Below are positions 26,892-34,404 of a DNA stretch of 61,261 nucleotides, piece after piece. The DNA lies in the NCBI GenBank assembly GCA_964437505.1, contig CAYTGU010000010.1, positions 1 through 61,261 on the forward strand, written 5' to 3'. A program made the position numbers and the translations under genes. The stretch is from JAHJDO01 sp964437505 (GTDB lineage Bacteria; JAHJDO01). The notes beneath the pieces are model-generated. The model was not told the DNA's origin. It was given only the letters and a program-made list of their open reading frames with translations, and did not search any database. Numbering within the stretch: position 1 is the first letter of the stretch; every line of letters begins with the position of its first letter.

Positions 26892-27546
26892 ACATACGCG
26901 GAGCGGTTTTAGCAAAAGTTTCATCGTGTGTTGCGATGACAATTGTAATACCCTTATTCTTGTTTAGATTCCGGAGCAGTGTATAGATTGACTCCCTGTT
27001 CTCTTTATCCAGATTACCTGTTGGTTCATCTGCAAGTATAATCTCAGGCTGATTAACCAATGCGCGGGCTATTGCAACTCTTTGCTGTTCCCCGCCAGAA
27101 AGTTGATTGGGTCTGTGCAGCGATCTCTTTTCCAAACCAATATCTTTAACTAGTTGTTGAATAGTTTTATGTTCCTTGTTCAGCAACCTGTTTCTCTTGT
27201 TTTTTATCATCAGAGGAAGGCTTATGTTCTCAATAACCGTTAGCTCAGAGAATAAGTGAAAGAACTGAAATATAAACCCTATTTTTCTGTTGCGAAGAGT
27301 AGATTTCTCATCCTCGCTCATACTGCTAATGTCTTCTTCATCATACTTCAATACACCTTTTGTGGGAGAATCTAATATCCCTAGTATATGTAAAAGTGTG
27401 CTTTTCCCCGAACCTGAGGGTCCTGTAATTGAGAGAAGTTCTCCCTTGCAAACATGCAGATTAACATCTTTTAAGACTACGAGTTCCTTCTCCCCGTCAG
27501 AGTATTTTTTATACAATCCATTTGCCTGAATAATTGTCTTATTCAT
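26863..27546 (-). CDS. lolD: lipoprotein-releasing ABC transporter ATPase
   Basis: A 227-residue ABC ATPase of the MacB/LolD/FtsE group. The Walker A GPSGSGKST (about 41-49), FQFFHLFSELTVIEN loop, signature LSGGEQQR (near 145) and Walker B IILADEPTGNLD are intact. It overlaps the permease gene by 8 bp. With that LolC/E permease it should power release of outer-membrane lipoproteins from the inner membrane, which implies a Gram-negative envelope. Confidence 0.9.
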   Translation of the reverse strand: MNKTIIQANGLYKKYSDGEKELVVLKDVNLHVCKGELLSITGPSGSGKSTLLHILGILDSPTKGVLKYDEEDISSMSEDEKSTLRNRKIGFIFQFFHLFSELTVIENISLPLMIKNKRNRLLNKEHKTIQQLVKDIGLEKRSLHRPNQLSGGEQQRVAIARALVNQPEIILADEPTGNLDKENRESIYTLLRNLNKNKGITIVIATHDETFAKTAPRMFKLVDGSVM

Positions 27547-28747
27547 ATCTTAGGGCCTCCACAGGGTCAAGCTTTGAAGCCTGCCTGGCCGGGTATAAGG
27601 TTGACAAAAAACTGATTAATATTGATGCTGCACATACTGCGCTGAAGTCCAAAATACGCATATCAACAGGAAGAGTTCTTAAGTAATACACTTCAGGTGG
27701 CAGATGTATAAACTGATACCTCTTCAATAGCAAACAAAGTCCAACCCCGCCGATACATCCTAATATCGTTCCCACAACTCCAATTATTGTTCCCTCAAGA
27801 ATAAATATTTTTCTTATGCTCTTTAAATCCGCTCCTATTGCTTTGAGTATGCCTATATCCTTTGTCTTTTCCAGAATTATCATAATAAGCATACTGACTA
27901 TATTGAACGCCGCCACAATAACGATTAAACTCAGTATTATAAACATTGTGATTTTCTCAAGCTTGAGCGCAAAAAAGAAAGCTCTGTCAAGAGTCTGCCA
28001 GTCCCTGACCAGAAAACGATAGTTTAAGAGCTCTTTTATTTCTCCGCTGATCTGAGGAGAAAGATAAATATTATCCAATTTTATCTCAATTCTATTCACA
28101 CCTTTTATGTTATAAAGTTTCTTCGCTGTATCAAGAGAAACATACGCAAGTGTGTTATCATATTCGTATATGCCACATTCAAATAAGCCTACAACCTTTA
28201 ACCTGGCAATTTTTGGAATAATTACTCCTCCTGGTCCTACTTTATATTCAGGAGATATCACTGTTACTTCTTCATGCAGTCTTACTCCAAGATTTCTCGC
28301 CAGTTCCTTTCCCAGCACAATATTATAAGCGTCTTCATTCAACTTCATTGAGCCTTCTATTATATATTTTGAAATATCTGTTGTATTCCTTTCCATTGAG
28401 GGATTTATTCCCTTTATCATTATCCCCATAGCATCACTACGATATTTAATCATGCCTTGTCCCACTATCACAGGAGAACAGCCTAAAACATGAGACACAT
28501 TCTTGACCTTGTCTATTATTTGAGGATATTCTTTTATTTCTGTATCAGATATAGCAATGTGGGATTTTATACCTAGCATTTTGCCTTTTAAATGCTTATC
28601 AAACCCATTCATTACAGACATAACAACAATAACAGCCATTACTCCAATAGCTATCCCGAGAACAGATATTAAGGTTATAAGGGATATGAATTTTGTCTTA
28701 TGATGCAGTCTCAGATACTTTAGGGCAATAAATAACTCATAGCTCAT
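27539..28747 (-). CDS. lolC: lipoprotein-releasing system permease (LolC/LolE)
   Basis: About 402 residues with the type VII ABC permease layout: one N-terminal membrane helix (LIS-LISVLGIAIGVMAVIV), a large periplasmic MacB-like domain (about 50-245), and three C-terminal helices. The FNIVSMLIMIILEKTKDIGILKAIGA coupling helix region and the C-terminal YPARQASKLDPVEALRYE are typical of LolC/E. The likely start is Met4 of the longest frame at 28747. Only one permease gene is present, as in genomes that use a LolC/E homodimer (LolF-type). Confidence 0.88.
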   Translation of the reverse strand: MSYELFIALKYLRLHHKTKFISLITLISVLGIAIGVMAVIVVMSVMNGFDKHLKGKMLGIKSHIAISDTEIKEYPQIIDKVKNVSHVLGCSPVIVGQGMIKYRSDAMGIMIKGINPSMERNTTDISKYIIEGSMKLNEDAYNIVLGKELARNLGVRLHEEVTVISPEYKVGPGGVIIPKIARLKVVGLFECGIYEYDNTLAYVSLDTAKKLYNIKGVNRIEIKLDNIYLSPQISGEIKELLNYRFLVRDWQTLDRAFFFALKLEKITMFIILSLIVIVAAFNIVSMLIMIILEKTKDIGILKAIGADLKSIRKIFILEGTIIGVVGTILGCIGGVGLCLLLKRYQFIHLPPEVYYLRTLPVDMRILDFSAVCAASILISFLSTLYPARQASKLDPVEALRYE

Positions 28748-28820
28748 AATATTCACTCATACGTATTGTCAATCTCTTTCGCGTTCAAGTCTGTTCTTTC
28801 TGGTATTATATTGCAAATAT

Positions 28821-28925
28821 AAAAGTTAACAAGAATTTATTGCTGAATTAATAAAAATTTGATATGTTTTATATTGAGAAAGCAAGAAAATATGGATTCT
28901 GTATATTGATTGTTGTATCTCTGGA
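28821..28925 (+). promoter_or_regulatory. cassette leader A (repeat with promoter)
   Basis: First of three clear copies of an AT-rich leader. TTATTGC starts at 28837, and the promoter-like boxes TTGCTG (28840-28845) and TATGTT (28863-28868) are 17 bp apart, with AAAAATTTG just before the -10. The region from there to about 28910 matches leader C closely. Copies A and C also share GTTAACAAGAAT just upstream. The leader lies upstream of the wHTH gene. Confidence 0.6.
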
Positions 28926-28963
28926 AATATTCTTCTTGCGTTTTGCATCCAGCTATTATACAC

Positions 28964-29006
28964 TGACCAATATAGTTAGTCATATGACCAAGTATGTTGG
29001 TCATAT
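28964..29006 (+). promoter_or_regulatory. tandem palindromic operators of the wHTH-NTase module
   Basis: A perfect inverted repeat ATATGACCAA-N5-TTGGTCATAT (28982-28991 and 28997-29006) lies 24 bp upstream of the wHTH start codon. A second, one-mismatch version TGACCAA-N5-TTAGTCA (28964-28970 and 28976-28982) abuts it. The same spacing in both suggests two dimers of one regulator, most simply the wHTH protein encoded next. Confidence 0.7.
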
Positions 29007-29029
29007 AATCAAATGTGGAGGTCACTAAA

Positions 29030-29359
29030 ATGTTAGAGCCTTTATTAGGATCTACCACCTGTGAGCAGGTGCTGATTTTCATTCTAACAAGAACTGAAGC
29101 TTACGCTAGAGGTATTGCACGGTTTTATGGTAGGGATCTGTATGCCATTCAAAAGCAACTCGAAAAGCTAGAGATCGGAGGAATCATAGTGAGCCGGACC
29201 GCAGGTAAAACTCGTCTTTATTCTTTTAATCTTCGGTATCCGTTCCTTAAGCAGCTGAAGGCGCTCCTTGAGAAAGCCTTGTCTTTCTACACTAAGGAAG
29301 AACGCGAAAAACTTCTGATGAACAGGCGAAGACCAAGGCGTCGTGGTAAGCCCTTATGA
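29030..29359 (+). CDS. winged helix-turn-helix protein (probable antitoxin/autoregulator)
   Basis: About 109 residues from the ATG at 29030, which has GGAGGT 7 nt upstream. A GTG at 29015 lies across that ribosome site and is unlikely. The ArsR-like wHTH fold is visible: VLIFILTRTEAYARGIARFY, then DLYAIQKQLEKLEIGGIIVS as the recognition helix and wing. A basic tail RRRPRRRGK follows. It overlaps the nucleotidyltransferase gene by 4 bp. This two-gene order is that of wHTH plus nucleotidyltransferase toxin-antitoxin-like modules (compare AbiE), so autoregulation at the upstream palindromes is expected. Confidence 0.75.
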   Translation: MLEPLLGSTTCEQVLIFILTRTEAYARGIARFYGRDLYAIQKQLEKLEIGGIIVSRTAGKTRLYSFNLRYPFLKQLKALLEKALSFYTKEEREKLLMNRRRPRRRGKPL

Positions 29360-29898
29360 AATCTATCAAAGAAATGACAAATGCTGAGCTTGTCGCGTTT
29401 ATCGAATCTCATCTTCATGAGAAAGGAATTGATGTCGTTCTATCCGGAGGCGCATGCGTTTCCATCTATAGTGATGGCAAGTATATCTCAAAGGATTTGG
29501 ACCTAATAGATATCTATTTTGGGAAAAGAAGCAAAATTCGCAAAGCCATGCAAGAAATCGGCTTTAGCGAAGAAGGAAGACACTTCATACACCCTGATAC
29601 TGATTTCTTTGTTGAATTTCCAGCAGGCCCCCTATCTGTTGGGGAAGAACCGGTCAAGCAAGTGGATGAGCACAAACTCGATACCGGTATACTTAGAATT
29701 ATTTCGCCAACCGACTGTGTGAAGGATAGATTGGCTGCATACTACCATTGGAATGATGCACAGAGCTTGGAGCAGGCCATACTGGTGGCTCAAGCGAAAA
29801 AGGTTGACCTCAAAGAAATTGAGAGGTGGTCTAAAGTTGAACAAAAGTTAAAAGAATTTAAACATTTTAAGTCGTGTCTGACTAAAAATGATACATAA
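29356..29898 (+). CDS. nucleotidyltransferase-fold protein (DUF6036/AbiEii-like)
   Basis: A 180-residue protein with the minimal polymerase-beta signature: VVLSGGACVSIYSDGKYISK followed by DLDLID at about 46-51, giving the Gly-Gly and Asp-x-Asp metal residues. FVEFPAGPLSVG near 84 and ISPTDCVKDRLAAYYHWND near 112-130 are features of the DUF6036-type family. It could be the toxin of a pair with the wHTH gene, modifying tRNA or protein with a nucleotide. The target cannot be read from sequence. Its TAA stop (29896-29898) lies inside the attC-like element. Confidence 0.72.
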   Translation: MKSIKEMTNAELVAFIESHLHEKGIDVVLSGGACVSIYSDGKYISKDLDLIDIYFGKRSKIRKAMQEIGFSEEGRHFIHPDTDFFVEFPAGPLSVGEEPVKQVDEHKLDTGILRIISPTDCVKDRLAAYYHWNDAQSLEQAILVAQAKKVDLKEIERWSKVEQKLKEFKHFKSCLTKNDT

Positions 29899-29959
29899 TC
29901 TATCGCTGCACCTGACCAAAAACTTGGTGCTTTTCGACGGGTGAGTTCAAACATTATTG
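29893..29959 (+). repeat. attC-like site 1
   Basis: Starts at ACATAAT, which contains the stop codon of the nucleotidyltransferase gene, and ends at ATTATTG. Inside it runs CCAAAAACTTGGTGCTTTTCG, an imperfect hairpin. It aligns with site 3 (45617-45683) over its full length at roughly two-thirds identity, with conserved TCGCTGCAC, AAAAA, GCTTTT, GTGAGTTC and ATTAT blocks. The left and right core boxes are degenerate relative to RYYYAAC and GTTRRRY. Leader B begins at the right box. Confidence 0.55.
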
Positions 29960-30012
29960 CTGAATCAGTAAAAATTTGGTATATTTTGTACTGAGAAAGC
30001 AAGGAAATCACA
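29954..30012 (+). promoter_or_regulatory. cassette leader B (repeat with promoter)
   Basis: Second leader copy. TTATTGC at 29954, TTGCTG at 29957-29962, a 17-bp spacer and TATATT at 29980-29985, then CTGAGAAAGCAAGGAAAT. Similarity to copies A and C starts exactly in the right core box of attC-like site 1. It precedes the BNR_4-like gene, whose AGGAG ribosome site follows directly. Confidence 0.6.
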
Positions 30013-30030
30013 ATCAGTTTAGGAGTTCCT

Positions 30031-31350
30031 ATGCGAATGCTCATGATGCGACTGACGCTTTCAGCCCTTACTACGATAAATCTCACCACAACAGCATGCG
30101 CCGAGTTGACTAAACATGCCGCCAACGGAACCTATGGATGCCGCCGGTCATTCGGGTATGGAGTGTACAATGCTTCAGCGAACAGAACCGTAGTCTGCTG
30201 GAATGGCGAGAAAATGAGCATCTATGTTCGGGAATTCGACCACAGCACGCAGCAGTGGTCTGATGCAGTAAAGGCTTGCGGCTTGAACTATACCAGCAGA
30301 TGGGACTACCACAACTATCCCTGCATCGTTCTTGCCCCCGACGGTCATTACCTGGTTTTCTACTTCAAGCATTCTTCATCAGCGTACATGCTCAAATCCC
30401 CTGGTCCGAACAAGATTGCTGGGACGTGGTCACAGAAGAAGTTGTCTGATGACAGATGTGCATACCCGATGCCAGCAGTCGTTGGCAACTCGGTTTATCT
30501 CTTCTATTCCAGTACTGCTTATTGGTATCGCCCCTGGTATCGCCCCTATCGCATGATTAAGTCCTCCGATAACGGGAAGACCTGGACGAAGCCGATCACG
30601 CTGATCGACACCAAGCACAAAGAGAAAGAAGGTTACGACGAGGTTTACCTGCACGGGTTCAGTGTAGAGAAGGGCAAGAACAACGGATCCGACCGGATTT
30701 TACTTGGTTGGGAGATGGCATCGGGCCCCAATGGTCACAACAAGGGCGGATACGGAAATTTCTTCGCCTATTTCAATTGCCGAAACCAGAAGATGTACAC
30801 TGCTGGGGGAAAGAACCTTGGTTCTACGGTCGACCTGAAGGAGCTTTACAGCAGCTGCGTTATCAACGATGCAAAGAGCCCCATCTCGCGGCTGTTTGGA
30901 TACACCACGTTTCCCGAAGTCCTTCCAGACGGAAGTGCCGGAGTCCTCTACAGACTCAACGGCAAGGCATATATTGTGAAGTGGGAAAAAGATTCCTGGA
31001 GCAGGACTACGTTGAACATAAGAGGAGGTATCTACGATTACCAACGAACAAGTGAAGGTAAGTACAGGATCCTCGCCGGTGGATACAAAGACGTTACCGT
31101 GTGGGAATCTTCCAACGGGGTGAGTGGATGGACAAAGCAATCAGTGACAAAACTCCCTAGTGAGAATGGCTCAACTTCAGCAGCCATGGGGTTTGTCGAT
31201 GGTTTTAAGCCTGAAGTCCAATGGATGGTTGGCACCTACAACAGAAACAAACGCAGGTCGGACTACTCCGGCAAGTGGCCGATATATACCTTTGGAGTGA
31301 AGATGAAAACCACAGCAACCAACCCCCTTGACTCCGAACAAGTACGATGA
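30031..31350 (+). CDS. secreted BNR_4-like beta-propeller protein
   Basis: A 439-residue exported protein. AGGAG stands 6 nt before the ATG. A signal peptide of about 24 residues ends at A-C-A. The mature part shows repeated Asp-box-like elements: SSDNGKTWTKP, VLAPDGHYLVFYF, FPEVLPDGSAGVLYR and a WESSNGVSGWTKQ. This is the pattern of BNR_4 sialidase-like or polysaccharide-lyase-associated propellers. Catalytic assignment is not possible. The gene is clearly more G+C-rich than its neighbours, and contains a tandem 12-bp repeat (30528-30551, W-Y-R-P twice). Both facts suggest recent transfer. No attC-like hairpin follows it. Confidence 0.65.
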   Translation: MRMLMMRLTLSALTTINLTTTACAELTKHAANGTYGCRRSFGYGVYNASANRTVVCWNGEKMSIYVREFDHSTQQWSDAVKACGLNYTSRWDYHNYPCIVLAPDGHYLVFYFKHSSSAYMLKSPGPNKIAGTWSQKKLSDDRCAYPMPAVVGNSVYLFYSSTAYWYRPWYRPYRMIKSSDNGKTWTKPITLIDTKHKEKEGYDEVYLHGFSVEKGKNNGSDRILLGWEMASGPNGHNKGGYGNFFAYFNCRNQKMYTAGGKNLGSTVDLKELYSSCVINDAKSPISRLFGYTTFPEVLPDGSAGVLYRLNGKAYIVKWEKDSWSRTTLNIRGGIYDYQRTSEGKYRILAGGYKDVTVWESSNGVSGWTKQSVTKLPSENGSTSAAMGFVDGFKPEVQWMVGTYNRNKRRSDYSGKWPIYTFGVKMKTTATNPLDSEQVR

Positions 31351-31369
31351 GAGACGCGCCCACCTTGTG

Positions 31370-31468
31370 AAAGTTAACAAGAATTTATTGCTGAATGAAT
31401 GAAAATTTGATATATTTCATATTGAAAGAGCTAAAAAATATGGATTCAATGTATTAATTGTTAGACTA
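31370..31468 (+). promoter_or_regulatory. cassette leader C (repeat with promoter)
   Basis: Third leader copy, most like A: AAAGTTAACAAGAAT, TTATTGC at 31385, TTGCTG at 31388-31393, 17 bp, TATATT at 31411-31416, then AAATATGGATTC and ATTAATTGTTA at the end. It precedes the membrane-anchored unknown gene by about 20 bp. Confidence 0.6.
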
Positions 31469-31484
31469 AAATAATTTAATAAAA

Positions 31485-32084
31485 ATGTTTAAAGATAACT
31501 GGCTAAGTATTTTATCTTTGGTTGTTGCAGCTGCAGGCGGCATACCAGGTATTATTATAATTATAAACCGTTTTAAATCATCATCTAAGCTAGTTGTTAG
31601 TCCTGCTAATTTTATTTTTGGCAATGTTCGGTTCAATCCGGATCCGATTGATTACACGCTTATTTTCTTTTCTTTAACAGTAACAAATGAGGGGGAGAAG
31701 CCACTATCTCCCGGGGCATTTTATTTAGATATTAAGAAAGGTAGGCGCTGGATTAAACTGGAAGGTAGGCCGATACCAGAAGATATTAACTTTCCTAGCA
31801 AAGAACAAACAATAGAAGTAAGTGAGCCTTGGAAAAATGACTTACAGCGATTCTCTGGTGCAATTCCCCATGGTTTCCCATTGTTAGGATTTCTTTATTT
31901 TGTAACTGATAAAATTGAACTTAATGAATTACGTGCTATGAGCGAAATGAAGTTTCGACTGAGATGTACAGATATATTTGGTAAGAGACATAAGGTAACA
32001 TTTACTTCCAGTGGAAAACAATCAGAAAAAGACATAGTGTATCCAAAGCATGGTATATCAATTCGAACCTCAAAAAATGCCTAA
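31485..32084 (+). CDS. membrane-anchored protein of unknown function
   Basis: A 199-residue protein with one N-terminal membrane segment (ILSLVVAAAGGIPGIIIIIN, about 8-27) and a soluble domain that looks beta-rich, with FFSLTVTNEGEKPLSPG near 62-78 as a possible immunoglobulin-like strand pair. I do not recognise a family. No ribosome site is obvious before the ATG. The TAA stop (32082-32084) is part of the GCCTAAC box of attC-like site 2, which is the usual position for the stop codon of integron cassette genes. Confidence 0.65.
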   Translation: MFKDNWLSILSLVVAAAGGIPGIIIIINRFKSSSKLVVSPANFIFGNVRFNPDPIDYTLIFFSLTVTNEGEKPLSPGAFYLDIKKGRRWIKLEGRPIPEDINFPSKEQTIEVSEPWKNDLQRFSGAIPHGFPLLGFLYFVTDKIELNELRAMSEMKFRLRCTDIFGKRHKVTFTSSGKQSEKDIVYPKHGISIRTSKNA

Positions 32085-32137
32085 CAAGCACGTCCACACG
32101 GACGGTATAACCGTCGCCGGTAATGCTTGCCATTAGA
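32079..32137 (+). repeat. attC-like site 2
   Basis: GCCTAAC at 32079-32085 fits the left attC core RYYYAAC exactly. AACAAGCA (32084-32091) pairs with TGCTTG further right, and the tip of the hairpin is GACGGT-ATA-ACCGTC. The right end CATTAGA deviates from GTTRRRY at its first two bases. Length (59 bp), core order, bulged imperfect stem and the stop codon inside the left core all fit an attC. It separates the last cassette gene from the end of lysS. Confidence 0.6.
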
Positions 32138-32152
32138 AAGTTTTTGCTGGCT

Positions 32153-33625
32153 TCACTTCTGAGGCTTCAACTGCGGGAATAGTATTACATCTCTAATTGA
32201 TTGAGAATTAGTAAAAAGCATAACAAGTCTGTCGATACCTATCCCCAACCCCCCTGTTGGCGGCATGCCGTATTCCAGAGCTGTAATAAAATCTTCATCC
32301 ATAAGATGCGCTTCGCTGTCTCCCATCTTTCTATCTTTTATCTGGTCTAAAAAGCGCTCCTTTTGCTCCATCGGATCATTTAGCTCAGAATATGCGTTTC
32401 CTAACTCTATACCACATATATAAGGCTGAAATCTTTCAGTAAGATTCTTGTTATCTTTTTTCTTCTTTGCAAGAGGACACATTCTTTCCGGATAGTCAAT
32501 TATAAAAGTCGGATCAATAAGATTTGGGATTACAACCTTCTTGAATATAGCATCCACAATCTCTCTGAAGGAATTCATTTTCCTTGTCTCGGGAACAAGT
32601 TCTTTTGCCTTATCCTTCAATTCCTTATCTGAAACTGATTTCAGATCTATTTTAGAATATTTCTTTATTGCCTCAACAAAACTCAGTCTCTTCCATTCTT
32701 TTAAATTGATAGTACGTCCCTGATACTCTAAACTCGTTTTTCCAAGACATTCGGCTGCTATAGTGTAAAACATCTCCTCAGTCAGATGCATAAGGTCTTC
32801 ATAGTCTATAAAAGCCTGATATAATTCAAGCATGGTAAACTCAGGATTATGCCGTGTTGATATGCCTTCATTACGAAAGTTTCGGTTTATTTCGTATATC
32901 TTCTCGAATCCGCCGACAATTAACCTCTTCAGGAAAAGCTCGGGAGCTATTCTTAGGTATAAATCCATATCAAGCGTATTATGATGAGTAACGAAAGGTT
33001 TTGCCATTGCTCCACCGGGAATCTGCTGCATCATTGGCGTTTCTACTTCTAAAAATCCTTTACCATCAAGAAACTTTCTCATCGAGCTTATTATATGACT
33101 ACGAAGCTTAAATAACGGCTTGATATCTTTATTTGCTATCAGATCAACATATCTTCTGCGATATTTTATTTCTACATCCTTGAGACCTGACCATTTCTCA
33201 GGCAAAGTTTGTAAGGACTTTGAGAATACGGAAAACTCTGAAATAAATATAGTATCCTCTCCTGTCCTTGTTTTAAAGATTTTCCCCTTAACTCCTATAA
33301 AATCCCCTATATCCACCAGCTTAAATAAATCGTATGTTTTTTCTCCAACAGTATTTGACTTAACATATATCTGTATATCTCCTGTGTCATCTCTTATATG
33401 AGCAAAACAGCTTTTACCATGCTCCCTTACAGTTATTACCCTTCCTATTACAGTAACCTCCAAATCCTCTAATACCTCACCAATAGATACTTCTTTAGCG
33501 CATTCGTGCACTGACACTGAGGAATGAGTCCGTCTAAAATGCAGGGCATATGGATCTATTCCCTGTTCTCTTATCTTTTTTAATTTCTCTTTTCTTATTT
33601 TAACCAGTTCATGCTCGTCAGTCAT
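32153..33625 (-). CDS. lysS: lysyl-tRNA synthetase, class II
   Basis: A 490-residue class II enzyme. The N-terminal OB-fold anticodon domain includes VTVIGRVITVREHGKSCFAH. Motif 2 is FRNEGISTRHNPEFTMLE and motif 3 is GLGIGIDRLVMLF near the C-terminus. It overlaps tatD by 8 bp and is the end of a long minus-strand operon that starts around the ribosomal genes. The cassette array lies just beyond its stop codon. Confidence 0.96.
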   Translation of the reverse strand: MTDEHELVKIRKEKLKKIREQGIDPYALHFRRTHSSVSVHECAKEVSIGEVLEDLEVTVIGRVITVREHGKSCFAHIRDDTGDIQIYVKSNTVGEKTYDLFKLVDIGDFIGVKGKIFKTRTGEDTIFISEFSVFSKSLQTLPEKWSGLKDVEIKYRRRYVDLIANKDIKPLFKLRSHIISSMRKFLDGKGFLEVETPMMQQIPGGAMAKPFVTHHNTLDMDLYLRIAPELFLKRLIVGGFEKIYEINRNFRNEGISTRHNPEFTMLELYQAFIDYEDLMHLTEEMFYTIAAECLGKTSLEYQGRTINLKEWKRLSFVEAIKKYSKIDLKSVSDKELKDKAKELVPETRKMNSFREIVDAIFKKVVIPNLIDPTFIIDYPERMCPLAKKKKDNKNLTERFQPYICGIELGNAYSELNDPMEQKERFLDQIKDRKMGDSEAHLMDEDFITALEYGMPPTGGLGIGIDRLVMLFTNSQSIRDVILFPQLKPQK

Positions 33626-34403
33626 TTTCTTCTCCGGTATTTGTTAGTCCAAACAGTCTTTTTGCGTTCTCTGTAGTATGGCAGGCTACTTCTTCTGCGT
33701 CAAGCCCTTTAACTTTTGCAAGTTCCAAAGCTGTATACTTTAAAAAGCTTGGCTGATTTCTTTTGCCTCTTACAGCTTGTGGAGCGAGATACGGACAATC
33801 AGTTTCTATAAGAATTCTGTCATTTGGTATATCTTTTGCAACCTGCCTTAAATCAGGCGCGTTCGGATAAGTGAGATTTCCAGCAAATGAAATATAAAAA
33901 CCGCGACTTAAACAAGTTTGCGCAAATTCCAATGTTCCTGAAAAGCAATGTATCACTCCCGTGTTTATAGAGTAATCTTTAATGATATCCAAGATATCTT
34001 TATGTGCCTCACGATTGTGGATGATTATAGGCAGATTAAATTCTAAAGCCAGCTCAATATGCTTACAAAAAAGTTCTTTCTGCTGCTTGCCGGAAGTATC
34101 TCTGTAATAATCCAAACCTGTTTCCCCTATTGCTGCAATATTCGGGTATTTTCCCAAACATTCTTTTACGTACTTCAAGTCATCCTGTTTGATTCTATCG
34201 GCATAGTTCGGATGCAGCCCAATTGCCGTTAATACATTTTTCTTCCCATAAACTGTCTTCAATCCGATTTCAATGCTTTCAATATCACAGCAAATATTAA
34301 TCATATATTCCACATCATTTTTATTTGCCTCAGATATGACTGAATCAATCCCCTCTTTAAAAGCAGGATCAGTTAAATGTGCATGAGTATCAAAAAGTTT
34401 CAT
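33618..34403 (-). CDS. tatD: TatD-family metal-dependent hydrolase
   Basis: About 261 residues from MKLFDTHAHLTD. AAGGA before the ATG at 34403 supports this start over an upstream ATG inside the DUF2232 gene. Metal ligands are visible: DTHAHL, the GETGLDYYRD Glu, IIIHNREAH, IHCFSGT and ETDCPYLAP. TatD enzymes are 3'-5' DNases or RNases with roles in DNA repair and RNA quality control. It lies between the DUF2232 gene and lysS with a 1-bp gap and an 8-bp overlap. Confidence 0.92.
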   Translation of the reverse strand: MKLFDTHAHLTDPAFKEGIDSVISEANKNDVEYMINICCDIESIEIGLKTVYGKKNVLTAIGLHPNYADRIKQDDLKYVKECLGKYPNIAAIGETGLDYYRDTSGKQQKELFCKHIELALEFNLPIIIHNREAHKDILDIIKDYSINTGVIHCFSGTLEFAQTCLSRGFYISFAGNLTYPNAPDLRQVAKDIPNDRILIETDCPYLAPQAVRGKRNQPSFLKYTALELAKVKGLDAEEVACHTTENAKRLFGLTNTGEEND

Positions 34404-34404
34404 T

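Noticed and set aside
30700..31140. Minus-strand 146-codon frame opposite the BNR_4-like gene
   Set aside because: Explained by the higher G+C of the gene; the sense frame has signal peptide, ribosome site and motifs.
28821..31468. Three similar repeats as a CRISPR array
   Set aside because: Copies are more than 1 kb apart, not identical, and each precedes a gene.
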